Positions 34,966-43,500 of a stretch of DNA of 64,000 nt are shown in pieces. The first letter of the stretch is position 1. The number at the start of each line of letters is the position of its first letter. The translations under genes and the position numbers were made by a program. The notes under the pieces were generated by a model. That model saw nothing but the letters and a program-made list of their open reading frames with translations, had not been told where the DNA came from and did no database searches. The stretch comes from DATEDA01 sp963789885 (lineage in GTDB: Bacteria; Pseudomonadota; Gammaproteobacteria; Burkholderiales; SG8-39): the NCBI GenBank assembly GCA_963789885.1, contig CAWBNB010000018.1, forward strand, positions 62,001 through 126,000. Direction: 5' to 3'.

Positions 34966-35226
34966 CTTGGTTGGGCGTTCATGTGAATTTTTCAGCCTAG
35001 CGTCTACGCGGTGTGTCGGCAATCGACCATTCACCCTAGGTCTTTGGGGACATGCCCGCGCCGTTCCGGACAGTCGTGGGAGACGAGCTGGAAATGACTA
35101 TCTCCTACTGACTACGCGTGAGGAACGGAATCAACCAGGCTTATCCGGTTCTCGGGAGTAGTTGTTCTGGCTATGACCGCGGAACTCGCTCTTCGACCTT
35201 CGGCCCGAGGCGCAGTCGAGGAATGG

Positions 35227-35415
35227 TCACGTGGCCCAGGACACGTTAAATGGCACTCGCGGATCTGTCATAACCGGCCCGCTCACTGCATCGCCCCGGT
35301 AATCGAAACTGGAGTCCGGGCGTGCGCTGGCGCGCGCAGCTTCACGTGCCAGTCCTTCTACCAAACAGTGGGGGCATTTTTGTTCAAACGGTAGACCGTG
35401 GCTGCAAGTCGTCAT
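35227..35415 (-). CDS. Small Cys/His-motif protein (62 residues), paralogue 2
   Basis: MTTCSHGLPFEQKCPHC followed by LVEGLAREAARASARP and a conserved DYRGDAVSGPVMTDPR. It shares most residues with the protein at 25145-25333, including the C-x-H...C-x-x-C set. GAAGGAG precedes the start. It lies directly behind element copy F. Conservation of both copies amid so much decay suggests selection for function. Confidence 0.65.
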   Translation of the reverse strand: MTTCSHGLPFEQKCPHCLVEGLAREAARASARPDSSFDYRGDAVSGPVMTDPRVPFNVSWAT

Positions 35416-35500
35416 GGCTCATCAGCTCCTTCAGCGCCCCTTCAAGCAACGTTGGCGGTTCGGTTACTCCTCGAGTTCGGTCATCGCAAGTCCGACATTC

Positions 35501-35604
35501 GGCGACACGAACCCTAGGCGCATGCAAGACAGCGGCATATCGCCCGAACGCGTTTGCGGATACCGTGTGCTTGGTAAGCCAGTCGGATTAGCCCGAACGT
35601 GCCA
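35501..35604 (-). promoter_or_regulatory. Repeated promoter/operator element, copy F
   Basis: Minus strand: GGTATCCG-CAAA-CGCGTTCGG (35544-35564, the weakest dyad), CGATATGCCGCTGTCTTGC, then CGCCTAGGGTTCGTGTCG; upstream block CGTTCGGGCTAATCCGA. It faces the small gene at 35227-35415, with the dyad about 130 bases from its start. Confidence 0.65.
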
Positions 35605-35618
35605 GGGCGCTCGCACGC

Positions 35619-35724
35619 TCAGACAGCGCGCGGAATCGACAAGCGCAACGTCGTGCCGGTGGCCGAAGGGGTGATGTCGAGCCGCGCACCGAGGTCTTGC
35701 GCTCGGCGGCGCATGCTGGCGAGC
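35619..35724 (-). pseudogene. Histidine-kinase 3'-end fragment
   Basis: ASMRRRAQDLGARLDITPSA then TGTTLRLSIPRAV and a stop at 35619. This is the last ~35 residues of a kinase like that at 32483 (GLANMRWRTQSLGATFDVKA). It is fused at 35725 to an S74 fragment on the other strand and lies just upstream of element copy F. Confidence 0.75.
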
Positions 35725-35726
35725 AG

Positions 35727-35816
35727 AGTGTCACGGCGCGGCTGGAGTCGCGTGAGAGGCATTTGATGACGGGCGAGAAAAGTCTCCGCGACAACATCGT
35801 CGACGTCATACCGTAA
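35727..35816 (+). pseudogene. S74-protein 3'-end fragment
   Basis: SVTARLESRERHLMTGEKSL then RDNIVDVIP and TAA match the very end of the S74 protein at 16930 (AARLESREKHLITTERSLGD, NILDVIP). It is tail to tail with a kinase fragment. Confidence 0.75.
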
Positions 35817-36212
35817 GCACAGTCCGGCAAGCGCGGTTCTCGTTTCGGCGAGCGTCCGCGATGCAGTTGGCAACCGCCTCAACGTGGCCTTCTCGGACCT
35901 GGATCGACATCAGTTCAAAGGCAGCGTACGCCCCGTTCACATCCTCCTGTGAACCTCCGATAGACAACGGGTCGGAGCGTTCACGCTCATCGAGGCGCGA
36001 CCACGCGCTTCGGCTCTTACGCTGAGGGATCGGGGCTTCCCCGCTCGCTGGCGGCGCGTGTTTTGGGAGCGGATCCGGGAACGCCACAACGCTTCCGCCC
36101 CTTCCCCTGACGCTCCCTTGCTGCTTTGCTGTCTGACCGATTTCCTTCCTATTGCGCGCGTATCTCTGAAGGTGACGCACCAGGCCCGGAGCGCTCCGGC
36201 CTACACCCGCTG
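35817..36212. other. No recognisable gene
   Basis: Between the S74 fragment and promoter copy G. Minus-strand frames are open but carry no recognisable protein. Confidence 0.4.
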
Positions 36213-36290
36213 GTCTACCCGAAACGCGCGATGCGCAAACGCATTTCCGGGATATGCCGTGGTCCTGTTCTTTCTTACATTCCCGATCGA
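36213..36290 (+). promoter_or_regulatory. Repeated promoter/operator element, copy G (opposite orientation)
   Basis: Plus strand: GCGATGCG-CAAA-CGCATTTCC (36228-36248) followed by GGGATATGCCGTGGTCCTG; CTGGTCTACCCGAAACG upstream corresponds to the distal block. The CTAGA part is less clear. It faces the plus-strand gene at 36400, so the element turns with its gene. Confidence 0.65.
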
Positions 36291-36399
36291 TGGATGCGGC
36301 AAGCGAACGTCATCTACCGTGCGATCGATCTCTTGGTCCGACGCGTCGACGACTGCCCGACGTCATTCATCAATATCACTCACTCATTGGAGATTTGCC

Positions 36400-36855
36400 A
36401 TGTTTAACGCTTACAGCTCTTACAACCGATGGCTCGACTTTTGCGCGAAGCACCTCGGCGGCGAGCCCATTGTGGATCCGCACGGCGGGCCGTTCGCGAC
36501 CGTCGCAACCAGGCAATCGGTCGATCCTAGACCTGACCCCTGGCGGTGGCTGGTCGCGCAACTTGTCCAGGCTGCCCAGGTAAAGGAGATCGCGTCTAGA
36601 TTGCCCGAGGGTCGCCTAAAAAGCGCGTTGACCCAAGGCGCGAACGGCAGCATTCAGTCCGCTTTCGACGACGAGGATATGTGCGGGACGCCGCCGAAGG
36701 GCTGGCCGTTCCCGGGGCCGCGGCCCTTCGTGTGGGCTGTCGTCTGCGAGCTTTCATTCGTCGCCAACGCGTTTGCAGCTGGCAGCCTCCGAGAGGAGAT
36801 CCTGGGCATCGCTACCCAGCTCGCCGAGAAGGCGGGCGCAGAAGTTAGCGGGTGA
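36400..36855 (+). CDS. Unknown protein (151 residues)
   Basis: GGAG lies 7 bases before the ATG at 36400. The sequence starts MFNAYSSYNRWLDFCAKHLG, contains DPRPDPWRWLVAQLVQAAQV and DDEDMCGTPPKGWPFPGPRP, and ends in a helical stretch (REEILGIATQLAEKAGAEVS). No signal peptide or membrane helix. No family recognised. It is the only gene of this set on the plus strand directly behind a promoter element (copy G). Confidence 0.6.
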   Translation: MFNAYSSYNRWLDFCAKHLGGEPIVDPHGGPFATVATRQSVDPRPDPWRWLVAQLVQAAQVKEIASRLPEGRLKSALTQGANGSIQSAFDDEDMCGTPPKGWPFPGPRPFVWAVVCELSFVANAFAAGSLREEILGIATQLAEKAGAEVSG

Positions 36856-37066
36856 TGTCGCGTGGTGCCCTCCGTCACCCGTCGAGTCAGGGGCGGCGCG
36901 CGAGCGTGCCGCCACTCGCCTGCACCTTGCAACCCAGACCGGCCGGTTTAACGAACAAACGTGATGAACCGCCGCATCCGTGGGATCTGCAGTGTGCCTC
37001 CGTCGAACTAATTTAGGAATCGACGGAGCGCGCTCCCGCGGCCTCGTCTTCACGAAAGGAAGCGAC

Positions 37067-37639
37067 ATGCGAAACGAAACGAAGGCTCGATCGATGCTGC
37101 TAATTGCAGCAGTCGCCCTGTCGGGTTTGCTCCTCCCCGCGACCGGCAGCGCGTCGCCGGCCGCGGCAACGATTTGTCCGCCCTTCAGCTTTATCAACAA
37201 CGTCAACCTCGCCAAGAACCCGGACTTCGAGATCGGGCCGTCGATCCCCGGCGAAGCCGCTGCGAGGTGGATGAAGCACAGCGACAATTACGGCGCACCC
37301 GTGAGCGCCGCACTGGTGGGCCCCCCCGGCGCACGCATGCTTCTATTCACTGCCGGGGGCAGCGAGGGCGGGGTGTTCCAGTTGCTGCAATCGCCGCCGA
37401 AGTACCTCATGTTCTCCGCCTGGGTGTACGTGAATGCGGGCCACGTGGTGCTCCAGGCGAACGGCGGTGCCACCGGGCCGGCGGCATGGAGCACCAAGCA
37501 CCACGAGTGGGAACAGCTACGGGTGTGCACCGACGGCAGTGTGCCCACCGATGCGCTGGTCATCTACAACCAGGATCCCAGTGGCGGACAGTTCTACGTC
37601 GATCGGGTCGAGGTATTCGAGACGCCACAGTCGCCATAA
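37067..37639 (+). CDS. Secreted beta-sandwich (carbohydrate-binding-like) protein
   Basis: 190 residues from the ATG at 37067 (AAGGAAG upstream). Signal peptide MRNETKARSMLLIAAVALSG and following Ala/Pro stretch. The body (NLAKNPDFEIGPSIPGEAAA, GGVFQLLQSPPKYLMFSAWV, GGQFYVDRVEVFETP) has the NPDFE...W...DxVEV form of carbohydrate-binding-like jelly rolls. It lies 211 bases after the gene at 36400 and may belong to the same transcript. Probably exported and substrate-binding; ligand unknown. Confidence 0.7.
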   Translation: MRNETKARSMLLIAAVALSGLLLPATGSASPAAATICPPFSFINNVNLAKNPDFEIGPSIPGEAAARWMKHSDNYGAPVSAALVGPPGARMLLFTAGGSEGGVFQLLQSPPKYLMFSAWVYVNAGHVVLQANGGATGPAAWSTKHHEWEQLRVCTDGSVPTDALVIYNQDPSGGQFYVDRVEVFETPQSP

Positions 37640-38212
37640 GCGCAACGCGGTGCGGCGCGGCGCTCGCGCGGCTTGGAAACGAGCGCCGTGCATTACCTCC
37701 CGCGCTACGCTCAGTTCCAGGCTCATGCTCGGTCGCCGCTCGCCCGCATCGCCAAGCGGTACTCGGGCGTCGCCGGCCCGATTTTACGTAGCGGAACAGA
37801 GGGCGTCTGTACGCCGCCCGCGCTGGGCATCTTCACGTCCAAGGCATGGCGGTCTAGGTTGGTGCGGCTCGCGAAACATTGATACGGTGATCCGGCATCG
37901 ACCGGAAGCGCACGCTCAGTCACCACTCGGGATTCGTGCGGACAATAGCGGCGACGATCTCATCCGTGACAATCAAGCGCAAACGCCGCTCGAACCGCGC
38001 AGAAACCGCCCCGCGAACCGTAAATGCCTCGTCATCTTAAGGCGGTAGCACGACCGTAGGCGGACCGCTCACCGCTGCAGCCCATTCTTCGGGCACGGCG
38101 TAACACGCCGCTCAAGCGCGCGTTGCTGATTATCCGCGGCGACGGCGTCCTGAGTGCGCTGCGCGATCGGATCTCGTGTACTAGTCGAACGCGGCGTTTA
38201 CTAAGGGGTTGC
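37640..38212. other. No recognisable gene
   Basis: About 570 bases between the secreted protein and integrase copy 2. Open frames exist on both strands, but none with a ribosome site and family signal. It may contain the right-hand border of the repeated island. Confidence 0.4.
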
Positions 38213-39073
38213 CTAACTGGCGGCTTCCGTCGCATCGAGCACCCGCACGACGTCCTCGACGGTGGGATTCACGTAACGACGAAGCTGCGACAAGCTCCGG
38301 TGGCCCGTGATGAGCTGTAGAAGGAAGATGTCACCATAGAGCCGCTTCGCATAACGCGTTGCGGCCGTGTGGCGCAAGTCGTGAATATGCAGGTTCTCGA
38401 TGCCGGCGCGCTTGCACGCGCGCGCCCAGGCGGCATCGAGCGCGTCCGGACTCAACGGAAAGATCCGCTCCTCGGGCCCGCCGCGAGGGAGCGCCTGGAG
38501 AATGGCCAGTGCGGCACGCGTGAGCGGCACTTTCCGTGGACCCGTCTTCGCCTCGACGAGCTTCAGGGCGCGACGGCTCTCGTCCAAGTCCTTCCAGCGC
38601 GCGATGAACAGCCCTTCGCTCTTTCGGACCGCGGTCTCGATGGCAAACCACACGAACGGCGCGACAAGCGGGTTGCGACAGTCGAGCAGCGCTGCGGCAA
38701 GCCGCTGCTCTTCGTCGGCGCTCAGCGTGCGATCGCGAGCGCTGCCCCGCGCCGAGGGCCAACGGACCGCGTGCGCCACGTTCGGCAGCTTGCCCCACTC
38801 CCAGACTTCGGTTGTCTTGAACAGCGCGGAGAGGAGCGCGAGTTCGATACGGATCGTGGCCGGCGCATTGCCTTCGGCAAGCATCGCCTTGACGAGTTCG
38901 TTGATGTCATAGGCAGCGATGCGGGCCACCGGCAACGTCGCGAGGCGTTGTCTTGCTGCCGTGCTGCGCGGCCGGGCGGCAAGGCGCGCCTGGCGGTGTG
39001 CTTCGAACGGACGCAGCAATGGATGCGCGTGGCTCGCCGGTCGTTCCTCGAGCGTGAAGCTCCAACGTGGCGT
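38213..39073 (-). pseudogene. Tyrosine recombinase (integrase), copy 2, 5' truncated
   Basis: Nearly identical to residues ~110-395 of integrase copy 1 from PRWSFTLEERPAS onward, including Arg (ETAVRKSEGL), Lys (TGPRKVPLTR), HDLRHTAATR, GHRSLSQL and Tyr in RRYVNP. Its N-terminal DNA-binding part is lost at about 39073, where an IS begins. It has the same orientation as copy 1, so the two are direct repeats about 25 kb apart. Confidence 0.88.
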
Positions 39074-39075
39074 GA

Positions 39076-40265
39076 AGTAGGCGAATTGCAATACTGACAC
39101 ACGCGCGCGCTCTCGGGCAGTCTTGAATGCAGGCGGCCGGCTCGTAATGTAGTCGCCGATGAAAGACCTGTTCATTCTGATCGCCCATTTGCTTACGACA
39201 CTGGTCAGGCTTGCGCAGCCCGGTGGCGTGCGAGCGGTGGCCGCACAGTCCCTGGCCCTCAGGCACCAGCTGCTGGTGCTGCAGCGACGGCGACAGCGCG
39301 CACCCCGGCTGAGCCCGTGGGATCGTCTGTTCTTCGGTCTGTACTCGCTTTGGTTGTCGCCGAATCGGCGAACGAAGGTTTCCATTGTGCTGCGACCTTC
39401 GACTTTCGTGCGGTTTCACGAAGCCTTAGTCCGCTGCAAGTACCGATTGCTCTATACCTGCAAGCGCCGCGCAAAACCGGGGCCGAAGGGTCCATCGACG
39501 GAGCTCATTGCCGCCGTGGTGGAGATGAAACGCCGAAATCCGAAGTTCGGGTATCTGAAAATCGCCCAGCAGATTTCGTATGCCTTCGGCGTTGAGGTGA
39601 ACAAGGATGTCGTGCGACGCATCCTGCAGCAGCATTACGCAGGTTTGCCGCAGGGCAATGGGCCGTCTTGGCTAACCGCCCTCGCCCACGCCAAGGACAG
39701 TTTGTGGAGTCTGGACTTGTTCCGCTGTGAATCGATCGTGCTGCAAAGCTGCTGGGTGATGGTCATCATCGACGTGTTCAGCCGTCGTTTCGTCGGCTTT
39801 GCCGTTGAGCGTGGCGACGTCGACGGTCCAGTCGTCTGTCGGATGTTCAACCGCGCGAGGGCAAAGCAGGCTCTGCCGAAATATCTGTCCACCGACCACG
39901 ATCCCCTGTTCCGATTCCATCGCTGGCTGGCCAATCTGCGCGTCCTGGAGATCGAGGAGATCAAGGCTGTACCCTGGGTACCTCGTTCTCACCCGTTCGT
40001 TGAACGCATGATCCGAACGATTCGCGAAGAGCTGCTGGACCGAGTGCTGTTCTGGAGCCCTCTTGATCTCGAACGAAAGCTCTCTGGTTTCCGGAGCTAT
40101 TACAACCGCTACCGTGCACACGGCGGAATCGGCGGCATTCCGCCGGAGGATAAGTCAGGACAGCGACACCAACGGACATTGCCGTTGAGTGAGTTTCGCT
40201 GGCAGTCCCACTGCCACGGCCTATTCGAGCTACCCACCGCAGCGTAAGCTTGGATTTCGCCTACT
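39076..40265 (+). mobile_element. IS with integrase-core transposase
   Basis: Left AGTAGGCGAATTGCAA (39076-39091) and right, reversed, AGTAGGCGAAATCCAA (40250-40265) form a 16-bp terminal inverted repeat with 13 matches. The left end coincides with the point where integrase homology stops. No clear target duplication. The ends resemble those of the IS at 51645-53950, so both belong to one family. Confidence 0.7.
39159..40247 (+). CDS. Integrase-core (rve/DDE) transposase, intact
   Basis: 362 residues. N-terminal HTH region (QSLALRHQLLVLQRRRQRAP), then KRRAKPGPKGPSTELIAAVV and the retroviral-integrase core: first Asp in SLDLFRCES, second in YLSTDHDPLF, Glu in HPFVERMIRTIREELLDRV. The C-terminal YNRYRAHGGIGGIPPE is typical of IS3/IS481-like enzymes. 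All catalytic residues are present, so the IS may be active. A fragment (30887) and a frameshifted relative (52834) occur in this window. Confidence 0.9.
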   Translation: MKDLFILIAHLLTTLVRLAQPGGVRAVAAQSLALRHQLLVLQRRRQRAPRLSPWDRLFFGLYSLWLSPNRRTKVSIVLRPSTFVRFHEALVRCKYRLLYTCKRRAKPGPKGPSTELIAAVVEMKRRNPKFGYLKIAQQISYAFGVEVNKDVVRRILQQHYAGLPQGNGPSWLTALAHAKDSLWSLDLFRCESIVLQSCWVMVIIDVFSRRFVGFAVERGDVDGPVVCRMFNRARAKQALPKYLSTDHDPLFRFHRWLANLRVLEIEEIKAVPWVPRSHPFVERMIRTIREELLDRVLFWSPLDLERKLSGFRSYYNRYRAHGGIGGIPPEDKSGQRHQRTLPLSEFRWQSHCHGLFELPTAA

Positions 40266-40579
40266 AGAGGCACACAAACACGTCAGAGGCCCCTAGTTCC
40301 AAGCGCGCTCCTGGGCTTTTCGAGTTCGACGAAGGCGCCAGCAGGGTCGGCGTGTCAATACTTAACGCTGCGCACCAGCCGCGGTGTCTCGAGAGTGTTC
40401 GAATGTGCCGGACAACCGACGTTATATTGATTCCATCCTGTCACGCCTCAGGGCAGACTTTGAGCGCATGCGACAGCCAGTGCAACCGCCTGTGAGGCCT
40501 AATCCATTCGTCATATTGACCAAGGAATCAGGCAGCGCTAAGGGAAGCTCTGAAAACCCCTCCCCGACAGGCGGCCTTT
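40266..40579. other. Upstream region of the giant gene pair
   Basis: A plus-strand frame (about 40405-40570) reads VPDNRRYIDSILSRLRADFE and could be a small upstream gene or an N-terminal extension in another frame, but there is no ribosome site to support it. No copy of the repeated promoter element is present. Confidence 0.35.
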
Positions 40580-43500
40580 ATGAAGAAGCGGCACGTGCAA
40601 GAGACGTTGCGTCGACTGGCCGGGCATCTTGTCGTCGAGACCGACGAGCAGCGGCGCAATGTCGACGTGCTCTACAAGGCCCTCGGCGAGGCGGCTGTGC
40701 CCGACGACGAGCGTCGCGCGATCCAGAGCGATTTCTCTATCGGCAAGGCGGATTTCTTCTTCGACGACACCATCCCGAAGCGACGACTCGAAGAGCTCAA
40801 CGCGCTTGCGCGCAAGATCGAGATACGCGAGGAAGAACCGCGATCGCTCGTCTTCGTGCGCGAGGTCCCAATCCGCGACTCTTTACTGCACGCCTCGGTG
40901 CCGGGTTGGGCAGCGGGGGCTCGCGTCGACCAATCAGTCGGCCCCTTTATCAATAAGGACGGCCGCCAGTTCTGGTTCGATTTCTATCGCGTGGCGAAGC
41001 TCACCGCTTTGTACGTGCAAGGGATCTCCGAGCCGGCGTTGCTCTACAAGGAAGCTGCCCGGCGCCGACAAGCCGGCGAACCAGCCGAGCGCCAGAGCGC
41101 GGGAACCGAGTACAGACTTGGGAAGGGAAGCATCTGGATCAATGCGCGCTTCCTGACCACTGGCGCACCCGCGGGCTCGTACGTCGGTTTGACTATCGCC
41201 GGCGGCCGGATTGTGGTGAGCGTGACGCCGTCTACCGTGAACGGACAACTGACGGTTCCCGCGAACGCGACGGTGTCGGTGCAGCTCGAGCTCGCGCAAG
41301 CGCCGGTCACCAACGCCGACCCTGCGAGTCCGTACGGGGCGGACGCGCGCGATCTGCAACTCGATCTGCCGCGCAGCTTTGCGTTCCACTTTTCTGCGAA
41401 CGGTCACGCGATCGATACGGTTGGCGACGCGCGCTGGGAGCTCTACGGGCAGGAGCTGCAGTTCACGCGGCGTGCCAACGACGCCGCTTCGTACGACCCG
41501 CTCCTCCAGCGAGTGCTCGTACCTTTTGCCTCCTCGGACGAAGCGCTCCGAATCCGACGGGCTCGCTCCGAGTTCCACGTCCTCGGAGGGACGGCGGATA
41601 TCGCCAGGAGCGCCTGGGCGCTTCCGGTCGCTGCAATCGACATCACGCAGCCGCCCGAGGCGCAGGGCACGGGCGCCATGCTGGTCCAGACGAACCAGGG
41701 GCTGTTCGACGCATGGCCGACGCTGCAGGGTGGGCCGCTGAACCTTGCGCATCCCGCGTTCCTCGTGAGTCCGGGCTCGATCCTGCTCGCCGATCTCACC
41801 AACGGCAATCCGCATGCGCGGCAGTCGCTTCAGTTGTGGCGGGACGAATCGAATGCGTTCGGATCGAGCGTCGAGCTGACGTTCCCGTCCCCCGCATTGT
41901 TCGTCTATGCATCCGACGCCAGCGGCGTCGAGTTGTTCATGACGTTCGCGAACGCCGACTTCCGCGTGGACCGGCCCGTGAAGGTCAACGGTGAGCCGCC
42001 ATCGGTCCGGTCCCTTTACTCTCTCCTGGTGGTCGCCGCCTCGTCGGCGGGCAGGCTCATCTACTTGTTCGACGACAACCTGCTGCAGGATGCAGGCAAG
42101 ACTGGTAAAGACACGGTTCCGCAGCCGATCGCGCTCGCGCTCACCAACGCGTTGTTCAAAGTCACGCCGCCGAATGGCGCGCTGTTGTTCGGTTCGCTGT
42201 CAGACGATTACGCCAAGGTTGAGAGCGGGTTCCTGTTCTTCACCTTCGGCCTGTTTGCGTATCTCCCAACCCTGCCGGACCCATACGCCGCCAACCTCGG
42301 CGTGCTTCGGCGTCAGGTGCGGGGGCGCGAGTTTGTAGGGAACGCGCCGTCGGTCATCGCGAGGTCCGCACTCACCGCGTGGCTGGTCTGCCGCGTACGG
42401 TGGCAGGCTCCCGCGGCAGATGCGGACACGGATGGCGTGGAGGTGTCGTTCCATTTCGCGCCGTTGAGCAATCAGTTCGGCGGGATTTCTATCGAAGAGC
42501 AGGAGTCGCAGGCGGACAACGCCCCCAGTGTTGCCCCTGCCGCAGCGGGCGGGGCATCGAGCCAGGCCGGCGTCTCACAAGAGGCCACCGCGATTCCAAT
42601 TTCGCGCTTGACCACCCAGATCAGCAATGCGATCGCCGTCCACAACGTGAACGTCGGCGCGACGAGCGCGGCGTCCTTCCAGGCCCCGCCGGAAACTCGA
42701 GCGGCGGTCGCCACCGGTTCCGATCGCCTACCGCTCCCGAACTATGAAGAGATCTGGGATGGGGCGACGTCGCGATTGCGGCAGAACATCTTCGCCCTGC
42801 TCGACGTCAGCACCAACGCCGATCTCTTCGGCGTCAGCTTCAACTGGCTGTACGGGCGCGATCAACTCGTGCTCACGCACGTCCCCGCGGCATCGGGCGC
42901 CTCTCAGTTCCCGGTGCAGGTCCAGGGTATGGACGTCGTCAGCCAGGGACGCAATGCAAAGGTCTTTACGGTTCCCATGATTTCGTGGGAGCCGCTGCTT
43001 AACTTGAGTCAACCCCACGTACTCGGCGATCCACCGTTGTGGGTCAACTACTACCCTAATGACGGCGGCCCGACACAGATTCTCAACAGCGGCGACGACA
43101 CCGTCACGCTCGCGCCCCTGCCGCTGACCGGCTACCTCGTCGATCGCTTCGATCAGGACGACAAGGACTTCGTGGCGTGTGCGCTCATGACGTTGCCGTT
43201 CGGTCTGAAGGCGCTCGCGCTGCTCCAGGACCCGTACCGCGATAGCACTCCGAATTCAGAAAAGCCAATTCGCAAAGGCGCGGAACTGCTGCTCAACGCC
43301 GAAGCATTCGAGAACGACGTCAAAGGGGGCCTGCAGCTGCAACTCAATGCCGGTGAAGCCTTCATCAGCGGCGAAACCGACATGTTCGTCGGCAGCACTG
43401 TTCAACTGAACAACGTGCTGGACGCCTTCGGAAACGGCCACGGGGACAGCACCCTCGGCCGGACGGTAACCAAGATCTTCAACAACGAGTTCCTCCTCGA

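Noticed and set aside
35806..36180. 124-codon minus-strand frame upstream of copy G
   Set aside because: Part of it is antisense to the S74 fragment, and the remainder shows no family or ribosome site.
39095..40357. Alternative IS borders at TGACAC/GTGTCA with an ATAC duplication
   Set aside because: The 16-bp repeat at 39076/40265 is longer, resembles the ends of the related IS, and starts where integrase homology stops.
40384..40956. 190-codon frame overlapping the start of the giant gene
   Set aside because: Only its first ~55 codons precede the giant gene and they lack a ribosome site; the rest is a shifted reading of the giant gene.
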